The notes beneath the pieces are model-generated. The model worked only from the letters and a program-made list of their open reading frames with translations. It was not told the DNA's origin and made no database searches. From Desulfobacteraceae bacterium (GTDB lineage Bacteria > Desulfobacterota > DSM-4660 > Desulfatiglandales > Desulfatiglandaceae), in the NCBI GenBank assembly GCA_011048855.1, contig DSCZ01000273.1, forward strand, positions 1 through 5,925: a stretch of DNA of 5,925 nt, given 5' to 3'. Of the stretch, positions 1-5,751 are shown in pieces (position 1 is the stretch's first letter; every line of letters begins with the position of its first letter). The translations under genes were made by a program, and so were the position numbers.

Positions 1-1
1 C

Positions 2-778
2 CCCAAGGGAACTTTTCCCCGGCCGGTATTGAGAACCCCTCCCGAAGATTCAAAGGCATCCCTTGAAAAAATTGAACAATTTAAGCGCTATAAGCGATCC
101 GAGTTTGTTCCTGAAAATGTTTTTTCTGAAAAAGTTTCACACGACACCCTTTTGTCGGCCTGGCTCAAAGAGACCGGGATGCCCGGTTTTTCGCAACAGG
201 GAAGAATGCGCAATACTATCAACCGCATCTCCCAGCGCACCTCAGATCTTGACGGTGGATTGTTCGCGGTTAATGAATGGTGGTTGATAAACAAAACTGA
301 CAACGGGGCAGATATTTCCGTTTATGCCATGACCACGGGAAACGAAGGGCAAGTCCAGACCTGGTTGGAACATGCTATCGAAGGAGGCTACGGGGCAGAT
401 TCTTCAGTGGGTTTGGGATGGATGGAAATCATTGACATTACCGAAACCAGTCTACCTTCCATCGGGGAACGGGCCATGGCACTTGCCGCCTTCATCCCAG
501 AAACGAAAGACAGTATTTCCGATCTTTGCGCCGATACGCGGACAAAGTTCGGAAAACTGGGGGCGGAAATGGCTCAGCACACGAACCCGTTCAAAAAACC
601 CCTGGTGATGTACCGCGCCGGCGCAACCTTCTCTGCCGCAAAGAACCGTCCGACATGCATAGGTAGTATTAAAAAGGGAATCCATGCGGATGCTTCCATC
701 CGCCACCTCGCAATGGCGCCGTTGATGTATTTCAGCGAAGAGGAGAAAAAGTGTGAGTACTTATCAAATCAAGCTTAA
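2..778 (+). CDS. csm4: Type III-A RAMP protein Csm4, 5' truncated by the window edge
   Basis: Csm4 is the Cas5-like RAMP subunit of the Csm effector complex. In the family it caps the crRNA 5' handle end and contacts Cas10. The open frame runs off the left edge: codons from base 2 read PKGTFPRPVL before the first possible start, a TTG at 29. That stretch resembles the conserved proline-containing segment found inside Csm4 proteins, so the TTG is internal and the N-terminus is missing. Counting from the TTG, RNTINRIS (residues 61-68) followed by GGLF is a typical Csm4 segment. GGYGADSSVGLG (119-130) is the RAMP glycine-rich loop. The end, with IGSIKKGIHAD and then AMAPLMYF, also fits Csm4 C-termini. 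The last 26 bases overlap csm5. Family assignment is from motif recognition; a generic Cas5-group RAMP is the only serious alternative. Confidence 0.87.
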   Translation, partial: PKGTFPRPVLRTPPEDSKASLEKIEQFKRYKRSEFVPENVFSEKVSHDTLLSAWLKETGMPGFSQQGRMRNTINRISQRTSDLDGGLFAVNEWWLINKTDNGADISVYAMTTGNEGQVQTWLEHAIEGGYGADSSVGLGWMEIIDITETSLPSIGERAMALAAFIPETKDSISDLCADTRTKFGKLGAEMAQHTNPFKKPLVMYRAGATFSAAKNRPTCIGSIKKGIHADASIRHLAMAPLMYFSEEEKKCEYLSNQA

Positions 779-2162
779 CTTGTTGACTGCCCTTCATATC
801 GGTACTGGGATTGAACTGTCCCCCCTCGAATATGTGATCCGCGACAATGTACTTCATGCTTTCTCAACCAGCAGGGTCGTAAACTCACTCGACAGCGAAA
901 CCCGGCAGATTTTCTTGAAAGCGATTGATCAAAATGAGTGGTTAACCATTCGAGCTATTATTAACGAGCACGCAACAGCGTATCACGACTTATACAGCAT
1001 CCCCGTAACGGAAGCCGTCGCCAAGCAATATGGCCTTAGGAAGAATGATACTGACAACCAACTACTGGTAAAAAAAATCTACCGTGACCCGTCATCAAGC
1101 ACACCGGTGATTCCCGGCTCATCAATCAAAGGCGCCATGAGAACGGCATTGGTTAGTGAATTGGGTCTTTCCCTCGGGAACAAGGATGGTCTTGGAGATC
1201 CCAGAAGACATGAGCAGGTGGTCCTGGGATTCAACAATGCCAAGGTGGACCCCTTCCGCGGGCTTCGTATTGAGGATTGTGCGGTTCTCGGAAAATCGAC
1301 TCAAAAAGTGGACGACTTTATCCATTTCAAACCGCAAGCATCGCAAGGAAATCATTTCACTTCAATTCAATTATTTTGTGAATACCTTCGGGGCGAATTG
1401 GATGGCGGAGATTCCCATGGAACTTTTGCAATGGGCATCAACCTGGACTGGGCAAAAAAAGGCCAACTTACTTATTCCCTGCGTGACCTGTTTACAGCCT
1501 GCAACCGCTTTTACGTGCCTCATTTTCAAGCCGAAAGCGAACGCTTCTATTCCTCAACCGGCGACAGCACGTTGCAGGGCAATATTAACCGGCTGTTGGA
1601 AAGGATTAATAAACTGAATGAAAACGAATGCTTGGTGAGGATCGGACGTTTCAGCCATGCAGAAAATGTTACCGTAGACCGGTTCCGGGACCCTAAGGCA
1701 CGAAAAGGATGGGGAAAGTCCAGAACGCTTTCCGAAAGCAAACTGCCGTTGGGTTGGACCATTTTCTCGTGCAGCGAAAAAGATCTATCCGCGTCTCCGA
1801 ATACCCTCCCCGATAACTCCCAGTACAAAGACCGTATCCAGTTGTTCCCCGCGCCCCGGTACGAAAACAGGGAAAAGCTCCATCAATCCAACCATGGAGA
1901 GATGAAGTCCTCCGATCAACGTTCAACTTCCCGGGGCCAGGCATTGGCCCCCGGAACAGTAGTTAAGGGTAAGATCCACTTCATCCGGCCTTTTGGAGTA
2001 AATGTCTGGCTTGATAACGGAGCGCGGGGCATGGTCCACAAATCCCGATTCCATGATAAAAATGTGACTTCTTTTAAAGAAGGGATGGAAATAAAACTGA
2101 GGATTATAAAAGTGAAGGCCAACGGAGAATATGAGCTTGATTTCTTCGAACCGGAGAATTGA
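753..2162 (+). CDS. csm5: Type III-A RAMP protein Csm5 with a C-terminal S1-like RNA-binding domain
   Basis: Csm5 is the RAMP subunit at the crRNA 3' end of the Csm complex and takes part in crRNA 3' maturation. The N-terminus LTALHIGTGIELSPLEY (11-27) is the Csm5 signature. VIPGSSIKGAMRTAL (119-133) is the conserved GSSIKG-R motif. LVRIGRFSHAENVT (294-307) and LPLGW (331-335) match the second RAMP half. A polar linker (about 340-398) then leads to an S1-like OB fold (about 400-466), shown by GTVVKGKI, FGVNVWLDNG, RGMVHKS and FKEGMEIKLRIIKV. At 469 residues the protein is longer than usual for Csm5, and the S1 domain explains the excess. The GTG at 753 is chosen because AGGAGA lies at 741-746 and the Csm5 motif follows at once; the GTG at 751 is followed directly by a stop. 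It overlaps csm4 by 26 bases. Confidence 0.9.
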   Translation: MSTYQIKLNLLTALHIGTGIELSPLEYVIRDNVLHAFSTSRVVNSLDSETRQIFLKAIDQNEWLTIRAIINEHATAYHDLYSIPVTEAVAKQYGLRKNDTDNQLLVKKIYRDPSSSTPVIPGSSIKGAMRTALVSELGLSLGNKDGLGDPRRHEQVVLGFNNAKVDPFRGLRIEDCAVLGKSTQKVDDFIHFKPQASQGNHFTSIQLFCEYLRGELDGGDSHGTFAMGINLDWAKKGQLTYSLRDLFTACNRFYVPHFQAESERFYSSTGDSTLQGNINRLLERINKLNENECLVRIGRFSHAENVTVDRFRDPKARKGWGKSRTLSESKLPLGWTIFSCSEKDLSASPNTLPDNSQYKDRIQLFPAPRYENREKLHQSNHGEMKSSDQRSTSRGQALAPGTVVKGKIHFIRPFGVNVWLDNGARGMVHKSRFHDKNVTSFKEGMEIKLRIIKVKANGEYELDFFEPEN

Positions 2163-2164
2163 GA

Positions 2165-2575
2165 TTGCCTGACCTGTACGTATTGATGTCTCATAGTCTT
2201 AGTCCAGGCCAAGAAGGTGAGGCACGCGAGCGGTTCTTAATAAATCGAGTGATTTACCCTCCAGAAAAACTGAAGAACTATTTTTCCGGGGTTCCTCCGG
2301 AAAACGAGTTGGATCTGCCAATCCTTTATCAAATGACCAATTGGATTCAATCCATTTCCAGAAGGGGAGATATTGTTCTGGTGCAGGGTGAATACGGAAT
2401 CACGTTTTTCCTGGTGGATTTCTGTCTTAAAAATGGCTTGGTACCAATTTACGCATCGAGTCACAGGGAATACCGCGAAAACCCCGGGAAGGATGGCAGT
2501 GTTGTTCGTCACCATCGCTTCCGGCATGTCACCCTGCGTCACTATCAATCCTGGAAACCCCTTAAAAAGGAGTAG
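2165..2575 (+). CDS. csx20: CRISPR-associated protein Csx20, predicted cyclic oligoadenylate ring nuclease
   Basis: A small protein (136 residues from this start) that I recognise as Csx20, an ancillary type III family grouped with CARF-related proteins and predicted to degrade cOA second messengers. What I see: LYVLMSHSLSPGQ near the N-terminus, YPPEKL with GVPPENE, then GDIVLVQGEYG (69-78), GLVPIYASSHRE (91-102) and a basic FRHVTLRHY (119-127). The order SH-LS-Q, then QG-(D/E)-(F/Y)-G, then PIY-(S/T)-R, then FRHV-R-Y is the Csx20 pattern as I know it. TTG at 2165 is preferred: GGAG at 2153-2156 sits 8 bases upstream. The TTG at 2159 overlaps the csm5 stop and is only 2 bases from that GGAG. 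Lying between csm5 and the CARF-HEPN effector gene, it fits an off-switch role. The activity is inferred, not visible in the sequence. Confidence 0.8.
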   Translation: MPDLYVLMSHSLSPGQEGEARERFLINRVIYPPEKLKNYFSGVPPENELDLPILYQMTNWIQSISRRGDIVLVQGEYGITFFLVDFCLKNGLVPIYASSHREYRENPGKDGSVVRHHRFRHVTLRHYQSWKPLKKE

Positions 2576-2580
2576 AGGGT

Positions 2581-3876
2581 ATGGCAAAATCATTCATCAC
2601 TTTTCCCGGCACAAATGAATACGTACCGTGCAATTACTTATTGAGAGGGGAAAGAGTTGAGGGGGTACGTTTCGTCCAGGAAGCCCTGCTCGGTTTTTTA
2701 AGACCGGAATTCGGACCTGAAGACCGCATCCTGGTTTTCCTGACCGATGAAGCCAGGAAAGCCAACTGGGAAGGCGAAAGATACTCTGATGCCACTGGGC
2801 TCAGGGAACGATTGAACAAAATGGGCTTACCTGCGCAAATAACTGATCATTCTATCCCTGCCGGAAAGACAGAAGACGAAATCTGGAAGATCTTCTCCTG
2901 CGTTTATGATGCATTACATGAAAACGAAGAGATCATCCTCGACATAACACACGCTTTCCGCTTCATTCCCATGCTGACCATTATTGCCATGAACTTTGCT
3001 GGCTTCATGAAGAACGTCTCCATACGCGGGATCTATTATGGGGCTGTCGAAGCTATCGGAAGTATCCGCCAACTGAAGGAGATGCGCCTGAAAGAGCGAA
3101 ACGCGCCTGTATTCGACTTAACCTCTTTCTCCACACTTCAGCAGTGGAGCAGCGCGGCCGATGTGTTTGTCAATCACGGTGATAGCCGCAAACTCGTGGA
3201 AACGATCCAGCATGTAACCAGCAAAAACTTCAATCACACAACCATCGTTGATCCCGGAATCCGTGCGACCTCTGGCCTGAAGAAACCGCTCCTGACCGTT
3301 ACCGAGTGCATCGAGACCAACCGGGGTCCAATGATCGTAAACGGTGAAATTTTCTCTGTTCTTCGTGAACGAATTAAAGCCATGCAAGCTGAATCTGCAA
3401 ACAAGACTTCACCATTGATGCTACTACTGAAGCGGATTGAAAAAAAGATCCAACCTTTCAAGAATCAGGAATTGGAAAATGGCATAGTGGCGGCTGAGTG
3501 GTGCTTGGAACATGGGCTGATCCAACAGGGGATTACCCTTTTCCAGGAAACGTTAATCTCGCTCGTGCTCGAAAAGGTTGAACAGGACTGGAGTGACCAG
3601 AGCCTACGCGAACTGGTCACTAATATATTCGCATTAAAGAGGTCAAAGAACGGTTTGGAAAAAATAAGCAGAATGAATGAAAATAAAGCCATTATTGATC
3701 AGATTTTGATGTTAAACGATGTGGCAACATTCTCCCGTTGCTTTGACCTGGTAACCAAAACCCGCAATGATATTAACCATGGCGGGTTCAAAAAAAATAG
3801 CGCCTCCAACCCAAAACACTTTCATAATCAGTTACAAAAAGCCCTGGAAACCCTGCGCAATAGAAACGCGGAGTAA
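2581..3876 (+). CDS. csx1: Csx1/TM1812-type CARF-HEPN ribonuclease (DxTH motif CRISPR-associated protein)
   Basis: Members of this family bind cOA made by activated Cas10 through an N-terminal CARF domain and then cut RNA with a C-terminal HEPN domain. The CARF part (about 1-180) starts with the strand AKSFITFPGTNEY and has ILVFLTDEA (50-58) and ILDITHAFRFIP (119-130), the DxTH motif of the TM1812/Csx2 group. A helical region follows, with EWCLEHGLIQQGITLFQE (306-323), typical of this group. The catalytic HEPN motif is R395-N-D-I-N-H400, a clean R-X4-H. Full length (431 residues) suits the family. ATG with AAGGAG at 2567-2572, 8 bases upstream, fixes the start, 5 bases after the csx20 stop. 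The DxTH motif is followed by A rather than the common G. Which ring size (probably cA4 for Csx1) cannot be read from the sequence. Naming among Csx1, Csx2 and TM1812 is partly convention. Confidence 0.87.
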   Translation: MAKSFITFPGTNEYVPCNYLLRGERVEGVRFVQEALLGFLRPEFGPEDRILVFLTDEARKANWEGERYSDATGLRERLNKMGLPAQITDHSIPAGKTEDEIWKIFSCVYDALHENEEIILDITHAFRFIPMLTIIAMNFAGFMKNVSIRGIYYGAVEAIGSIRQLKEMRLKERNAPVFDLTSFSTLQQWSSAADVFVNHGDSRKLVETIQHVTSKNFNHTTIVDPGIRATSGLKKPLLTVTECIETNRGPMIVNGEIFSVLRERIKAMQAESANKTSPLMLLLKRIEKKIQPFKNQELENGIVAAEWCLEHGLIQQGITLFQETLISLVLEKVEQDWSDQSLRELVTNIFALKRSKNGLEKISRMNENKAIIDQILMLNDVATFSRCFDLVTKTRNDINHGGFKKNSASNPKHFHNQLQKALETLRNRNAE

Positions 3877-3887
3877 CAGCACCGACC

Positions 3888-4970
3888 ATGGCAACAGTCT
3901 ATATCATTTCTGATTTTGGCAAAGTGGTGAAGAAGGGTGATGTATTACAGGTAAAAAGAAACGATGACATTCTCAAAACAATATTTCCATTCCGAACAGA
4001 GCAACTTGTAATCATTGGGAAAGTAGAGATCACCTCCGCAGCTATCCGCTTTTTGATGCACCATCGCATTGAAACAGTATTCCTGGGTAGGAATGGCCGG
4101 TTCAACGGCCGAATCGATTTCCAAACTGGAAAAAATGTATTCCTTCGACGCAGGCAATATGAATTGCTCGGAGACAATTTATTCCGGCTCAGATTCGCCC
4201 GCGCTGTAATCAACGCCAAGGTGCGAAACCAGTTGTCTTTTGTACAGAGAATTGCCCGAAGAAACTATTCCAACGCTAATGTCAACCAAGTGGTATCGTC
4301 CTTGAAATCTGCTTTGAGGAAGATAGAACTGTGTGACAACTTTGATTCCCTCAGGGGCTATGAGGGCAACAGTGCCAGGCATTACTTCTCGGTATTCAAG
4401 CAGGCCTTGCTTCCTGAATGGGCGACGTTTAATGGGCGCAGCATGCATCCGCCCCTGGACAATGTTAACGCTGTTCTGAGCCTCCTGTACACCATGATTC
4501 TGTTCCGGGTAGATGCGGCTGTGCAAGCTAAAGGCATGGATGCTTATGCCGGTTTCTATCACTCACTGGATTACGGAAAGAAATCCCTTGTCTTCGATCT
4601 CATGGAGGAATACAGGACACCTATCGCCGATACTCTGACTGTAGCGTTGTTTAACCTTGGAGTTCTCAAGCCTGATGATTTCCGCGTAGAAGAATTCGCT
4701 GCAAACGACGATGAGTTCCCCCTTGAACATGGTGATTTGAGCCAGGAGGAGATCGCGTCAATCCCCGAGAAAAAAGTCGGTGTCCTTCTAACTCCCGAGG
4801 GCCTAAAAAAAGTGATTACTCAATTTGAGAAAAAGTTGGAGGACGGCATTTTCCATGTACCACTGATGAAGAATCTTACTTATCGGCAGTTGATCGACGA
4901 ACAGGCCGACCTTTTCAAGCGAGTCGTCATTGGGCAGGAGGACGGATATAAACCGTTGCAAATCAAGTGA
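3888..4970 (+). CDS. cas1: CRISPR adaptation endonuclease/integrase Cas1
   Basis: Cas1 is the metal-dependent integrase that, with Cas2, inserts new spacers beside the leader. The N-terminal beta domain (about 1-85) starts VYIISDFGKVVKKGDVLQVK and includes the family-typical FPFRTEQLVIIGKVEIT (33-49). The C-terminal helical domain holds the active-site residues: E159 in RGYEGNSARHYF, H225 in GFYHSLDYGKKSLVFDLMEE, and D237/E240 in DLMEEYR (237-243). All look intact, and the 360-residue length is normal. There is no fused reverse transcriptase or Cas6. ATG at 3888 is the natural start, since the first beta strand follows at once. The nearest purine-rich site, GGAG at 3870-3873, is 14 bases away, so initiation may depend on translation of the gene upstream, which ends 11 bases earlier. 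Its stop overlaps the first cas2 by four bases. Confidence 0.96.
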   Translation: MATVYIISDFGKVVKKGDVLQVKRNDDILKTIFPFRTEQLVIIGKVEITSAAIRFLMHHRIETVFLGRNGRFNGRIDFQTGKNVFLRRRQYELLGDNLFRLRFARAVINAKVRNQLSFVQRIARRNYSNANVNQVVSSLKSALRKIELCDNFDSLRGYEGNSARHYFSVFKQALLPEWATFNGRSMHPPLDNVNAVLSLLYTMILFRVDAAVQAKGMDAYAGFYHSLDYGKKSLVFDLMEEYRTPIADTLTVALFNLGVLKPDDFRVEEFAANDDEFPLEHGDLSQEEIASIPEKKVGVLLTPEGLKKVITQFEKKLEDGIFHVPLMKNLTYRQLIDEQADLFKRVVIGQEDGYKPLQIK

Positions 4971-5242
4971 TATTTCTTATGTGCTACGATATAAGTTCAC
5001 CAAGAAGATTGCGTAAAGCGGCCAAGGTTCTGGAAAGATATGGAATCCGGGTTCAGTATTCCTTCTTTCAATGCGACGCTCCACCCGAAGTATTGGATAC
5101 ACTGGTTACCTCAGTAAGAGAAGAGATTGATGAGAATGTCGACCGTTTTTATATCTACCCATTGTGTTCCAGTTGTACCCGCCTGGCTGAGACGGATGGC
5201 ACCGGGGAACTGGTGAAACTAGAACCCTTCGTGATCGTATAA
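4967..5242 (+). CDS. cas2: CRISPR adaptation protein Cas2 (first copy)
   Basis: Cas2 dimers bridge two Cas1 dimers in the spacer-integration complex. At 91 residues this is a standard small ferredoxin-fold Cas2: beta1 IFLMCYDIS with the conserved Asp at 8, helix RRLRKAAKVLERYG, beta2 IRVQYSFFQC, then FYIYPLCSSC (61-70) and the terminal strand EPFVIV. The PLCSSC pair of cysteines is a common Cas2 variant. GTG at 4967 is chosen because beta1 needs it; the ATG at 4979 would remove most of the strand. The start overlaps the cas1 stop in GTGA, and the nearest strong ribosome site (AGGAGG at 4936-4941) is 25 bases away, so translational coupling to cas1 is likely. It is followed without a gap by a second, divergent cas2. 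Confidence 0.93.
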   Translation: MIFLMCYDISSPRRLRKAAKVLERYGIRVQYSFFQCDAPPEVLDTLVTSVREEIDENVDRFYIYPLCSSCTRLAETDGTGELVKLEPFVIV

Positions 5243-5523
5243 TGGCAAACTGGCTTGTCCTATATGATATCCGGAATGCAAAGCGTTTGCAAAAAGTAGC
5301 TAAGGTCATGGAGGGCTTCGGCAGCCGGGTACAAAAATCTGTATTTGAAATGTCACTAAGAAATCGTGACTTGAGAGTTTTAAGAAAAAAGATTCAAAGA
5401 ATAATTGAAGTCGAAGATTTCGTGGCTTACTTCAAGGTGTGCCAGCGCGATTGGGAGAAGCGCAGAAAATTCGGGCCGGTGGCCGAAGAACCAGGTGATA
5501 ATGAGCCATTCTTGATCATCTGA
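5242..5523 (+). CDS. cas2: CRISPR adaptation protein Cas2 (second, divergent copy)
   Basis: A second complete Cas2 (93 residues): beta1 NWLVLYDIR with the conserved Asp at 9, helix AKRLQKVAKVMEGFG (13-27), beta2 SRVQKSVFEMSL (28-39), then VAYFKVCQRDWEKRRKFG (61-78) and the terminal strand EPFLII. It differs clearly from the copy upstream: beta2 has the classic RVQKSVFE, the CxxC segment is replaced by the CQRDWEKR segment, and the acidic stretch AEEPGDNE precedes the last strand. Both copies end EPF(V/L)I, so they share the C-terminal swap strand. The ATG shares one base with the previous stop (TAATG), and no ribosome site is visible just upstream, so reinitiation is likely. It is the last gene before the leader. 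It may form homodimers or heterodimers with the first copy; the sequence cannot say. Confidence 0.92.
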   Translation: MANWLVLYDIRNAKRLQKVAKVMEGFGSRVQKSVFEMSLRNRDLRVLRKKIQRIIEVEDFVAYFKVCQRDWEKRRKFGPVAEEPGDNEPFLII

Positions 5524-5555
5524 ATGAAATTTCTTTGACTTTTCTGTGAAATGCG

Positions 5556-5579
5556 ATTTCCCCGCGAACCTGGGGAAAT
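5556..5579. repeat. Perfect inverted repeat (8-bp stem) after the last cas2
   Basis: ATTTCCCC (5556-5563) and GGGGAAAT (5572-5579) pair perfectly around the 8-nt loop GCGAACCT. It starts 32 bases after the cas2-2 stop. It is followed by GAAAAAATAAGG, not by a T-run, so it is not a standard intrinsic terminator on the + strand. It may stabilise or end the cas mRNA, or bind a protein in the leader. Part of its loop and right arm (AACCTGG, 5567-5573) can pair instead with CCAGGTT at 5602-5608. Confidence 0.6.
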
Positions 5580-5604
5580 GAAAAAATAAGGCGAACCCGC
5601 TCCA

Positions 5605-5619
5605 GGTTGGCGCAAGCCA
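5605..5619 (+). repeat. Leader direct repeat, copy 1, with small hairpin
   Basis: GGTTGGCGCAA (5605-5615) is copy one of an 11-nt direct repeat in the leader. Its context forms the small hairpin TGGC-GCAA-GCCA (5608-5619), with a GNRA-type loop if transcribed. Copy two lies 92 bases downstream. Function unknown; the pairing is seen directly. Confidence 0.5.
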
Positions 5620-5696
5620 GGCTGTATAAGAGAAATGGGCAAGGAAAGGCACAGAAATATGAGGATTCGCAGCATTAACAGAATCATTGGCATTAG

Positions 5697-5713
5697 GGTT
5701 GGCGCAAAGCGCC
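5697..5713 (+). repeat. Leader direct repeat, copy 2, with GC-rich hairpin
   Basis: GGTTGGCGCAA (5697-5707) repeats the leader motif found at 5605. Here it opens a GC-rich hairpin, GGCGC-AAA-GCGCC (5701-5713), ending 38 bases before the first repeat. A C-run and AAACC follow (to 5722), which could pair with the flanking GGTT around a bulge. No T-run follows, so it is unlikely to be a terminator. A structural or protein-binding signal for spacer integration is possible. Confidence 0.5.
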
Positions 5714-5751
5714 CCCCAAACCTTGTGATATCAACCCAGAAGAAAGTTGCG

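Larger units (their letters stand above)
5524..5751 (+). promoter_or_regulatory. CRISPR leader region
   Basis: This 228-bp non-coding stretch lies between the last cas2 and the first repeat, the expected place for the leader that carries the array promoter and the integration signals. I see no convincing gene on either strand. It holds an 8-bp perfect inverted repeat (5556-5579), two copies of an 11-nt direct repeat GGTTGGCGCAA (5605-5615 and 5697-5707) that each begin a small hairpin, and a purine-rich stretch (about 5624-5672). TATAAG at 5625-5630 could be a -10 box, but it has no good -35 partner, so I do not call a promoter. The leader function is inferred from position. Confidence 0.75.

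Noticed and set aside
29..31. TTG at 29 as the true start of csm4
   Set aside because: The frame stays open to the left edge and encodes a Csm4-like segment (GTFPRPVL); the remaining protein lacks the family N-terminus, so the gene is cut by the window.
1156..1617. 153-codon + strand frame inside csm5
   Set aside because: It is fully contained in csm5 in another frame, with no recognisable motif, while the csm5 frame shows clear family signatures through this region.
3529..3536. GGGATTAC in the CARF-HEPN gene as a degenerate CRISPR repeat
   Set aside because: Only eight bases match the repeat, inside a well-conserved coding stretch; no further similarity around it.
5535..5563. TTGACT at 5535-5540 as a -35 box of a leader promoter
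   Set aside because: No -10-like hexamer occurs 16-18 bases downstream; the position is occupied by the C-rich inverted-repeat arm.
5556..5579. Intrinsic terminator after cas2-2
   Set aside because: The stem is good but is followed by GAAAAAA on the + strand. On the minus strand the T-run comes before the stem, not after it.
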